From assembly GCF_020080835.1 (NCBI RefSeq), contig NC_058162.1, forward strand, positions 24,211,885 through 24,275,884: a stretch of 64,000 nucleotides of DNA, in the 5' to 3' direction. How positions within the stretch are numbered: position 1 is the stretch's first letter; each line of letters starts with the position of its first letter. A model generated the notes under the pieces. That model ran no database searches and was not told the DNA's origin. It saw nothing but the letters and a program-made list of their open reading frames with translations. Positions 24,447-35,300 of this stretch are shown here, in pieces. The position numbers were made by a program, and so were the translations under genes. This DNA comes from Cotesia glomerata (taxonomy: Eukaryota; Arthropoda; Insecta; Hymenoptera; Braconidae).

Positions 24447-25590
24447 GGAGGTCCTTTCGCCGCCAATGTAAAATAAAAAATATTAGATTATGAGTAAATT
24501 TAATTTTTTTCTAATAGTTAAGGTCTTTATTTATCTTATAGTGAGGTTTAAATTATACTTTACCGGACAAATTTTTGAAAAAATAAAATTTTTAAATGTT
24601 AGTATTTGTTCAGAGTCTTACGAGAAAATCAGACGTTTGTAGTATTTCTCGAATTATACTATCAGTTATGGATTAGATGAAGTAAAAAAAAACTAAAAAT
24701 CAGATTTTCGAAATATTCAGGTTTCTTTTTTTGCAATAAAATATATCAGTTACCGAGATATTTATTGAGAAATTAATATTTAAAAATCACAAAAAATTCT
24801 CGAGTTACCTACAATAAAATGGAGTCAAAAGATTTGGCAACGTTGCGTAGCGCGCGAGCTTCAGACCATTCAATAAATTCAAACTAAACTTTAACGCGCT
24901 TATGTTTTTCATGCATACTTATTAGTTAATTTATTGTTAACAAATTTTCATAATTCATAATTGAGAAATAAAACAATAATTAAAAAATACTAGCATTCCT
25001 GCCATGAGACATTAGAATGTTATGGTTTTGTGACTAAACATTTTTAATTAATTTATTTATTTACACTGACTGCAAAAAGTTAAACACGGTTAAGGTTATA
25101 TTGTGCAAATAAAAATGTAAACAACCGAAATAAAGCGTTGCCAAATCACGGACAGGTTACTAACAGCTGATTTACAACAGTCAAATTAATTTTTGTATTT
25201 AACTATTTTTTTTTTTAATTTTCAAAATTTCAACGATTAATGCCTCATAGACTATTTATTTTTTAACTAGAATTTGAATTTGCGCAACATTTATATTTTC
25301 ATACTTATGATATATTCGACCAATCACGTTACGAATAGTTTGATGCCACATACATTTCATCTCAATTTTATATTAGGATAGAATTGAATTTTGCGCCTGA
25401 GTATAGCATTTGTCTATATTTTCATGCTTATGATATATTCGACCAATCATGTTACGAATAGTTTGATGCCACATACATTTCATCTCAATTTTATATTAGG
25501 ATTTTAGGAATTTTTATGGGTTTTGTATTTTAATTTATTGAAAATTTACTACTACAGTTGTTATGACTCAACTGGAGCGAAAGGACTTCC
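24447..25590. mobile_element. Complete TTAA-flanked element, 'ggaggtcctttcgc' ends
   Basis: Ends 'ggaggtcctttcgc' and 'gcgaaaggacttcc' are inverted repeats bordered by TTAA (24443-24446, 25591-25594). It contains a roughly 115 bp direct duplication (about 25270-25385 and 25390-25500, each with 'gatatattcgaccaatca'). It is noncoding. A truncated relative lies at 14090-14527 in opposite orientation. Confidence 0.8.
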
Positions 25591-26213
25591 TTAACAGAAA
25601 TAATTTTTTTTTAATCAAAAAAGTCATAACTTATTTATTGATAATTAAAACAAGAAAATCTGCAGTAATACCTACACCTGCAGTAATACCCACACTTACC
25701 CTAATATATTTTTAAAATTAATGATTTATGATTAATGAAAAAAAAATAAATACCTGAGTATGTTCCATCATTTTTTAATTTTTAGGTTACAAAACTTTTA
25801 CCATATGTTTATTCTAACAAAATTCTTTAACAAATATTACGTAGAGTCAAAAAACAACAATAAAAAAGTTTTAATTAATTAAAAACTCAGAATGTATGTT
25901 ATTTAATTAAAACAAAATTTTTATTTGTGTACACATTTACATTTTGACATTTTGATGTTTGTTATTGATGAAACTCCGTGTGGCGCGTGTTATTTCTTAA
26001 AGTCACGGACGATGTTTCAAATTTGGCGATTTTCCGTGACTGTAACACCGTGAAAATAGCCACTTTGAAATTCTATAATGAAAACAATAACTGATCCAGG
26101 AAAATTTGTATAAAATTGTAAACAAATTAAAGTTTATTTTAAATAATAAATTAAAAATTATAGAAATTTTAATTATTAATCTATAAAGATTACCAAAAGT
26201 TTTTGTCGCAAAA

Positions 26214-29200
26214 ATGGATACTGATAATTCTTCATTTCAAATGACAGATTTCAAAGTTGAAAATAATAAACAGGTAAAAGAATTGAATTTTTCAAATAAC
26301 TTTTATTATGATACTTAATAAAAAAAGTTTTTTTTTTTTTTATTAAACAGACATCTGTTAATTTCTAAAATTTTTATAAAAAATTAATTATGATAAAAAA
26401 TATTAAAAATTCGCACTTGTAATTTTTTTCAAAATTCTACATTTTGAATTTTTTTATTAAATACTTTATAAAAATTCAATTGTCAAAAAAAAAATTTTTC
26501 AGATGTTTGGTAATTTCCGTAAGTATTTATTTAATACATTACTGATTTTATTTTCTAATAATTTTACCTAAAAAAAAAAGTTAATTAATGACAAGTAAAA
26601 TTTTGCTTTTCTTTACAAAAAATAATTTTTTCTGTGTAATATTTGTAGGATTGCCAAGTTGATGACCAACAATATGATATTTGTCCAGAGTATCCAATCG
26701 ATGTTGAGGAAATAAAATTAGAAAAACCTCATAGCAGTTCACCGATTTCCGATCAAAATATTGAGGTCATTCCCGGTATGATTTTTTAATCCTTAAACCA
26801 ATATTTAGAATACAAACTTATTATTAATGATACTAAAATTAGCAGACATCTAAAAATTTTTGAAATTTTTATAACAAATGGGGCATTCCATGCGAAATGG
26901 GAAAATGACGAAAATTTAAAAATTTTTCTAATTAATTCTAATTTTGCCCTAATTCATTATTAAAAATTTATATTTTACTTTGTAAGGAAAATTTTTTTTC
27001 AATAAGAAAATCGATTTTTCTCTCCTAGTAACTTTTCAGCCGTACTAACTTGTATCCGGGTCAAATGTTGTTTTAATAGTTTTAACAACAAATTCATTTT
27101 ATGTTTATTATTAACTAACATATTTATTATTATAGCTTTAAGAACAAATTTTTTTATGTTCGTTATTAATTAACACCTAAGTTTATCAAGATCGTGTTGT
27201 CAGCATGCTGAATCCTTTATTTGTGTTTTTTAATTAAATAATTAATTAATCTCTTTTTATTTATTAATCTGGTTACAAAAAAAATTCTATAGAGGTGCGT
27301 ATAGCACCTGTGCATAGAACGAGTACATATTAACAAAAATATATTTTATTATCAACAATCACTTAATATATAAGATAGTAATATAGTAATACTTAATACA
27401 GTGCAAGCTAAAAGGAAATCAACCTAGCAAGCTAGTTATTTATATAAGTTTTATAAGTAATATTGTTGCAACACTTAAATTAATATCACGATTTTTAACT
27501 AATTATCTATTTTTATCCATTCTCTCAGTTTTTTGTTTATTAGTTTCTTCTTATCATTCAAAGTTTTCATCTCTATTGGTAATTTATTGTAATATTTTAA
27601 AGCTACATAATAAGCACATTGTGTGTAAATTGTTTTACTTATTTTTGGTAGTGACAGTTGCTTATGTCTTGTACAAGTTATTTTATCATTATAGAGATTT
27701 ATGCAATCTTGATAATAGAAAGATAGATAGATAGATAGATAGATAACTTTATTTATGCCAAAGCCAAACTGGCCAATTGGCAAAACATATTTACATCGTA
27801 TATAAAAATTTTTACATTTACATTATATAACAATTTTTAATTAAAAATATAATATAAACATAATCTGAAGATTTAATTTTTTATATTTATGGTTTAAAAC
27901 ATAAAAATCTGAAGATTTAACCACTTAATATTTTGATTTGAATTTAACTAAACTACTTAATTATCTGAATTAAATAAATAATCAAACATCTTATTCTTGA
28001 AGACTTCTATACTAGACGCTCTTATTATGTCCACTGGTAATTCTTCCCAGAGACGAATGCAAGTGACAACAAAAGAGAATTCATAATATGTGGTCGAAAA
28101 GTTTGGCATTTTAAAATTTACATTATTTCTCTTCACTGCAAGTCTTTCTGAACGTCTAGTATCAAGATCCTCAAGAAATAATTCCCGCAGATAGTCAGGT
28201 TTGCCCGTATCTAGTAATTTATAAAAATAACAAGCAAGGTAATAAATACGCCGACTTTTTACTGATAACCAACCAAGTTCTCTTCTATAAGGCGTGATAT
28301 GTTCATCACGCTTTAGATTGTAAATAAACCGTATTGCAGAATTTAATGAACGTTGTAGCTTACAATTTTCTTCAAAAGTTATACTAGTTAAGACAACAGA
28401 GCAGTAATCTATAAGAGGTAAAATAGTTGCAGATACAAGTAATTTTTTTACATCAGTAGTATAGATATTTTTACGTAATTTTAGGCTATATAACGCAGAA
28501 TTTATTTTACCTACAGACTTTGAGACATGATAATTCCAAGATAGATTATTAGTTAAATGGAGATAACGCAGTGGTAATGAAAGTTTTTCTGATCCCAAGG
28601 GGAGTGTTGTTGATATTAGTTACGCACAATTTACTTAGTAATCTATTTTGTATATTTGAGATGATTTTAATTGACTTATCATATGCACCTCCCCAGGCAA
28701 TAATACCATAATTTATTATGCTTTCGAGTAGCCCATGATATATTATTTTCATAGTTTGTGGATTTAATATTCCTGTCAGTTTGTAAAATACAAAAGTGAA
28801 ATATTTGAGTTTTTTGAATAATTCCAGAGCATGGTTGTTCCATCTTATATGATTATCAAAGTGTATTCCAAGATATTTACAATGTTCAACTCTTTTCAAC
28901 GGCTTATAATTAATATGTACTTCAAACTCAATTGGGTAACTATCTTTATAACTGCCGAAAGTTATAAATGTAGACTTATCTATATTGAGAGAAAGAGAGA
29001 GAGTTGATTCTCTCTAAGCCATAAATTAATTTTATGTAACCATTCAATTAATTTATTTTTAACTATTAGCCAGCTTTTTCCTGAGCATAATGTGGATGTA
29101 TCGTCAGCATAAGAAACTATGGTATCATTCGATAAAACATTAAAAATATCATTGGTATATATTATAAATAATAGGGGCCCCAAGACAGTACCCTAGGGGA

Positions 29201-30943
29201 CGCCCACAGTAACGATTCTGGTATCACTTATAGTATTATTTAATTTAACTACTTGGGATCTATTATATAGATAGGATTTTAGGAGTTGATGTGATATACC
29301 CCTAATTCCATACCTCCATAGTTTATCCATCAATATCTTATGATTGACAGTGTCAAAAGCTTTATTAGTTTTTTTTTTAATTATCCTAAATAATTTATAG
29401 TTAAATATATAAACAATAATGTTTCTAAGGTTGAAATAATATAAAAGTCTTTTTAATAAACAACTTGATGTAGAGATTTTGTACTTGTCCCACCAGTTAC
29501 AAATGGTAACTGCCTGCCCCACCAGTCATAATAAAAAAAATTTTTTTAATTGTTTCTACGTAGGTAATCTGTCTAATTCTTCATAATATTCAATGTTTGT
29601 AGGATAAATTTTGTATTGAGAGGGAAGTCTTTTTTAAAAGTTTAGTGGTCGAACTGAAATTGGACTTTAAGTATAACTTTGGTAAGAGAGAAGGATTTTT
29701 CTTAGTCCCACTAGTTACACTCAGTCAAATGATAATTACGAGAAACTTAAAAAGTAATGGAGGTTTTTGACAAAGGGATGTTGTTAATTAGTTATTCTTC
29801 TATATTATAAGATAAATTTGCTGTAGTATAAGTTTCAGTTATATAATTATAGCTTATAATTGATGGAATTCCAGAGTCAAATGGCCCACCAGTCACTATG
29901 GAATGCCTCGATTAATGATACTAAAATTAGTAGACATCTAAAAATTTTTGAAATTTTCATAACAAATCAAACTAAAAAAATTTATTTTTAAAAATTCTAA
30001 CTCACTTTTTTTTTTTTAATTTCCATGCATGGAATTTTTTTGATAAATTTTTATGACATTAAATTTAGCTGTCATTTGATAATTTTTAATTTTCTTTAAC
30101 AAAAAAATTTGTTCTAAAAAATTATTTTTAAAAAATTGCATTTTTAATTTTATTAAATTTCTACAAGTCCATTTTTTTAATAATTTTTTTTTGCCATAAT
30201 TTATTTATTAAAGAAAATTAAAAAAATTGTGAAGTGACAGCTAAGTTTAATGTCATCAAATTTTTTTCATTAAAATTTGTGATAAAAATCTAAAAAAATT
30301 ATTAGAAGTCTGCTTAAATTTATCATTATTATTATTGAAATTAATATTTAATTTTTTGACAGCTGATAAAGATCAAAATAAAGGAAAGACAAGCTCAAAA
30401 AATCGTAGCAAAGCTCCTCTTAATAAAAATTGTCAATACCGAAAAACCTCAATTGCAATACCAAGAAAGAGTCTTGCAGTAATTAATAATCAAAAATCCA
30501 AGCTGTTTACTTGCCAATTTTGCAGTAGGAATTTCCTATTAAAGAAAAGTTTGGACAAACACGTGACGATTCACACAGAAGAAAATATTCATTCTTGTAT
30601 CATCTGTTTGCGTGAGTTCACTCACTTGGATGCTCTCCGTCATCATATGTTGAGTCACACAGAAGAAAAAAATCCCGCTAGAAAACTCTTCATATTCATT
30701 TGTGATGTTTGCTCCAGAAAATTCCAATCTTTTCATCATTTAAATCGACACATGATGGGACACTTGGAAGAAAAACCTCTGGTTTGTGATATTTGTAAAG
30801 CGAGGTTCAAGTTTAAGAGTCAATTAAAAAGTCATTTAGCAACGCAAGCTGAAAGACAACCTCTCAAATGTCTAGTGTGTTCTCAAGTTTTTTGCTTGTT
30901 ACGTCAACTTAATAAACATGTCAGAGTTCACACGCGAATATAG
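26214..30943 (+). CDS. C2H2 zinc-finger protein, gene 1
   Basis: Three exons join in phase: 26214-26273 (MDTDNSSFQMTDFKVENNKQ), 26649-26775 (acidic, with CPEYPIDVEEIKLE) and 30363-30943, giving 255 residues. The last exon has a basic linker and five C2H2-type fingers: FTCQFCSRNF..H..H, HSCIICLREF..H..H, FICDVCSRKF..H..H, LVCDICKARF..H..Q and LKCLVCSQVF..H..H. In the fourth finger the last zinc ligand is glutamine, so it is probably weak or dead. The fingers suggest a nuclear DNA-binding protein; the target is unknown. Exon sizes and the sequence YPID-x-EEIK are shared with the next gene, so the two are tandem duplicates. The second intron (3.6 kb) contains a transposon with nested retrotransposons. 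The start is the only ATG before exon 1's donor and mirrors gene 2. Confidence 0.85.
27499..29400 (-). pseudogene. Non-LTR retrotransposon reverse transcriptase, truncated and interrupted
   Basis: Minus-strand fragments in order: KAFDTVNHKILMDKLW (RT palm start), VTVGVP then a stop codon where family members have Q (GVPQG), GTVLGPLLFIIYTNDI, the catalytic YADD box (SYADDTSTL), KYLGIHFDNHIRW, GIIAWGGAYDKS, and after a gap the C-terminal YVALKYYNKLPIEM (27499-27715). The gap holds another retrotransposon (27716 to about 28570). The element resembles the fragment at 52748-53221 (YVAVKFYNRLPNN). The endonuclease and 5' part are missing. It looks CR1/L2/jockey-like, but clade placement needs a tree. 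Confidence 0.8.
27716..28570 (-). pseudogene. 5'-truncated non-LTR retrotransposon inserted in another
   Basis: It encodes the RT C-terminal region on the minus strand: HLTNNLSWNYHVSK, LLVSATILPLIDYCSVVL, DEHITPYRRELGWLSVKSRR and FVVTCIRLWEELPVDI, ending near 27957. A short 3' tail ends in a 'gata' microsatellite (about 27718-27744), typical of the 3' ends of such elements. A relative in + orientation lies at 33250-33625. Its insertion separates the C-terminus of the surrounding retrotransposon. Confidence 0.8.
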
Positions 30944-32342
30944 TCGAAATTTTATAGAAAAATTCCAGAAGCTTATTAATAATAAATAATAATTTATATT
31001 TTATTATAAGAAAAGTGTAATTGATTTCTTAGTAAAAAATTTTATAATAATAAAGTTGGCCGACATTTTTGATTTTTTTATTTTGCTTAATTCATTTAAT
31101 TATAACTAAAAAATATTTTTAAAAAATTGCACTTATAGTTTTTAAAGTTTTTAACAAATGAAAAAAATTTTTTTTTGTAATAATTCTTTAATAAAAACAA
31201 ATCATAAAAATTTTCAGATGTCGGCTAACTTTATTTTCATCAAAATTTTTTATAAACTTGAAAAAAAATCTGATAATTTTTTTAATAAATAAATTTATTT
31301 TAAAAATTCCATCTATAAAATTTCTAAAAAAATTATAAATGTAATTTTTTAAAAATAATTTTCTAGACTCAGTTTATATTTAAAGAAAAATAAAAAAAAT
31401 TTTTAAGTGTAAAAATTTCAGTGAAATAATTTATTTAAAAATAAAAAAAACTAATTTCATTTATGAAATTAATATTCATCTTAAATAAAAAAAATTTTTT
31501 TGAAAAAATATACTTTAAACTTTGATTACAATGACATTGAAGTTAGCAGTCACTAGAGAATTTTTTAATTTTTTTTAACAAACAAATTTGTTAAAATAAA
31601 TTACTTTTAAAAAATTGCATTTTTTTTAATTTTTACGTCAATTTTTTATGATAATCAATTTAGCAGATATTTAATAATTTTTAGAATTTTTTTTAACAAA
31701 TAAATATAAAAAGAAAAATTAGCATGTAAAAATTAAAAAAAATAAAAAATGCAATTTTTTAAAAATAATTTTTTGGAACAAATTTTTTTGTTATGAAAAA
31801 TTTTCTAGTGACTGCTAACTTTAATGTTATAAATTTTTTTTTCTAATTTTTTTTGCCATAATTTATTTAAAAAAAAAAAAATTCTAAAAATTATTAAATA
31901 TTTGCTAAATTTATTTTTATCTGATTTTATTTTATTACAAATTTAAATTTATTTAATTACAAACAAAATCTACATTATCAACATCATTGATTGTAAATTT
32001 AATAAATTTAATCCAAACTATAGGATTGTAAATACACGCTATAGTCACTGTCAATTTTTGTCCACACGGTAACTGTTTATGTTTACATTCCTAACGGGGT
32101 TGACTAGTTAATTAAAAAAATGTCAATTGTAAATTTATTATTAGGAACTAAGTATTAATAATTAAAGTTTTTGATTTTTTTTTTATTTATTAAATTAGAA
32201 CTAAATGTAATTTTTTAAAATTGCACTTGAAGTTTTTTAAATTTTTTACAAATTAAATTTTTTTGTCATAATTTTTTTAATAAAAAAAAAATCTAAAAAT
32301 TTTTAAATATCGGTTGACTTAATTTTTATTTATTAATAAAAT
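30944..32342. repeat. Spacer between zinc-finger genes, filled with intron-module copies
   Basis: No gene is seen. The spacer is a patchwork of the short inverted-repeat module on both strands: 'gatgtcggctaacttta' at about 31217, 'gacattgaagttagcag' at about 31531, 'caatttagcagatattt' at about 31657, 'gtgactgctaacttta' at about 31806 and 'tatttgctaaattta' at about 31897. Confidence 0.6.
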
Positions 32343-35300
32343 ATGGATGTAAATAGTGGGTCGTTTGAAGCAGTAGCTTGCAAAGTGGAAAAGAATAAGG
32401 AGGTAAAAATTTAGAATTTTTTAATTTAGTAATTATCAATAATTCAAAATTATTTTGGAGTGTTAAATGATCATATTGAAATCAGCAGATATCTGATGAT
32501 TTTTAAAAATTTTTTTTATTGCATGAGAAAAAAATTGATTTTTTGAGAGAAAAAAATAAGAAAAAAATTGATATTTAGAAAATTTAATAAATTAAAAATG
32601 CAATTTTTTAAAAATAATTATTCGGAACAAATTTTTTTTTTTTTAATAAAATTAAAAAATGGTCAAGTGACAGCTACTTTTAATATCATTTTCTATTAAA
32701 TCGCGTGCTTAATGTCAAAAGGGCGTATTACAGCAGTTAGATAGGGTTTGATACCAAAAGGGAGTAAGGTAAAGTACCCAGTACTTGAACACTTGTAAAA
32801 ATGGGACCAGTAGTTGAACAGACTTTTCGAATTGTTATAATTTTATTTTATTTTATTTTATTTTATTTTATTTTATTTCAATAAACAAACCCAACAGCCT
32901 AGGCCATTAACAGATAAGAAAAATAAATTTTTGATGTATAACAAGATGACTTATAGCTAGCATAGTGATTTCATTCATTTCCACTCATAAAAATTGCTGA
33001 GTAATTATTGCTTATTACTTATTAATTATTACCTATTAAAAATTACTTATTAACTATTAATTCATAATTGCACATCTTTAACGCCACTTAGTTGCTAGTT
33101 TGCCAAGTAACGCAGTTACATAGCCATTAGGACAATTCAACATATCAAGTGCAGGTTCCCATTGATAAAAGCGATTCACTGTATTAGAGATGCGATATAT
33201 TGGCGCTGCCTGAGAAAAGTTAGATTTAGCAATAGGTATGTACATTGGAGTTTGATTTCTCATATCTAAAGAAAGATGAACATATTACTCCGTACAGACG
33301 TAAATTAAATTGGTTATCTGTGAAGTCAAGACGTCTATATTATTTAATCACTTATTATTATAAACTATTGCAAACAGGAAAACCTAGTTACCTTAGGGAA
33401 CTATTTGTTGAAGATGAAGCTAGACGTTCTGAAAGATTAGCTATAAAAACGAATAATGTAAATTTTGAATTGCCAAATTTTTCTACAAATTATCTTGAAA
33501 ATTCATTTGTAGTAACTACAATACGTTTGTGGCAAAATTTACCTGCAGAAATTGCAAATGCAAGCAGTCTAGAAGTGTTTAAAATAAAGATCTATGACTA
33601 TTTCTTGGAACTTGACTTTCAGTAAATTACCTTCACGTTGGCTTCTGTATATATTCTAATATTCTTACAAACTATTGTTACTTACTAGTCAAAGCAACTA
33701 CCATTATATTGTTAAATACGTGGATTAGAATAAATATTACATTGTTATTTATTAAATCAAATTTAATCTAAATTAAAACAAAAGTTAAATCTAAAATAAA
33801 ATTATAATTGTTATTTTATAAATAAGATTTTGATGTACACCTACACCTAAGTTTATTACTTTGTATTAAAATTCTAAGTGAAAATTTATAAAACTATGTA
33901 CAAACCTTTGCCATTCGGCAAATTGCCTTGGCATATTAAATAAATACATACATACATACATACATACCTAAGACTGGTATCTTAAATTTAAACAGTGATA
34001 GCAATTGAGGACAATCCACCAAGTTGTTAAATAATTTAGTTGCAAAGGAGAATTCCGCACAGATGCGTCTTTCATCGAGAGTAAGATATTCGCATTCTTT
34101 GCATAGCGTGAGATCTGCAATTCCCCGAGCCGGATAAAGTCCAGTTTTTTTCCAAATTAAAAATTTTAAAAACCTTCTTTGAACTCTTTCAATCTTAGTG
34201 GACTGTCCTGATTGAGTAGGAGACCATACTAGCGAAGCATACTCAAGTTTTGGTCTAACAAATGTATTATATAACAATTTAATGGCATTAAGATTATTAA
34301 AGTTTTTTGAAACTCGAGTAATGAACCCTAGCGTTTTCCAGGCTTCAGACATAATATTATTAATGTGCGTTGCAAAAGTAAGTTTACTGTCAAATGTTAC
34401 CCCAAGTATTTTGACTGTAGTACTCTTATCTAAAATTTTTCCAGATATGTTGTAGTCAAAGTTGATAATATTTTTCCTCCGAGTGAGTGTTAATACGCAA
34501 CATTTGTCAGCATTGAGTTGCAGCCCATTGTCCTTACACCATTGCACCATGCATTCAATGTTACGTTGTAAAAATATGCAATCATTTAAATTATGTATTC
34601 TCATAATACAAAATCCGTAAATTTATTATGAGTAATATGCGCATATTATAATTATTAAATGATACAGTAATTGATTTCTGTAAGTTTTTTCAATTATAAA
34701 TCAAAACAATTATATTTTTATTAACTTGAAAGTTGACATGTCGAGAATCGTCGATAGATGCTATTTTTTTCATGAAAAAGGTACTAAATCGTAAACCGAA
34801 CAATCAGTCAAAAAAACGGTATATCATCATTTTAAGTAAAAAAAATTGTACCATCTAATGAAGCAGTCTTTCCTGAATAACATATATTTTTTGCAAAGAC
34901 ATAAACTATAATTTTTATATTAAATTTTAGCGTTCAACTATACCTCCAAATTTTTAAAGTGGTACCCAGAACTTGAACAGGCTGAGGCTGTATAAATTTA
35001 ACAGTACTATAACTTCTAATAGGTTTATAGACTAGTGATCAGAATTGTGATTTGTATTAATTACTGCAATTTAAATAAGTTTTATGACTAAAAATTAGTG
35101 TAATTAAAAATTATTGAACGTTTTGAATGGAGTTTTTTTGTTTTATGATTGAAAATTTGCTTTGTCATTCATAAAAAATGTAATTAAAAAATTAAATACA
35201 AATATTTATCATTTTTAAATGAACATATTAAATATTCACAGTATTATTTTTAATATTATTCAATAATATTTTATATTTCTTTTGATATTTCAATAAAACG

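Larger units (their letters stand above)
16715..25704 (+). mobile_element. 9 kb P-superfamily (THAP) transposon, degenerate
   Basis: The left end 'ttagggtaagtgtgggtat' and the right end 'atacccacacttaccctaa' are perfect inverted repeats that continue into 'tactgcag'. The word 'tattactgcag' and variants recur in the left subterminal region (about 16730, 16916, 16948, 16965, 16990) and near the right end (about 25660). It encodes a THAP-domain transposase of P-element type (17485-21673, damaged). I could not find a convincing 8 bp target duplication: the flanks aattggtt and aatatatt agree at only five positions. The right third (22531-25594) is filled with foldback and TTAA elements that inserted later. 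The element interrupts the upstream part of the L23a-like pseudogene. Confidence 0.8.
26880..29910. mobile_element. Element with 'ggcattccat' ends in zinc-finger gene 1 intron
   Basis: Ends 'ggggcattccatgcg' and 'atggaatgcctcg' are imperfect inverted repeats. The flanks are a 57 bp direct repeat (26823-26879 and 29911-29967, three differences). The right part (about 29480-29890) has the words 'cccaccagt' and 'accagttac' repeated and matches, in reverse, 51850-52245. The middle is occupied by two nested retrotransposon fragments. No transposase is recognised. Confidence 0.6.

Noticed and set aside
25746..25790. Possible first exon of the L23a-like copy on the minus strand (MMEHTQ followed by a GT donor)
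   Set aside because: Its phase does not fit the acceptor of exon 2, where a phase-0 join gives an immediate stop, and six residues without homology are not evidence.
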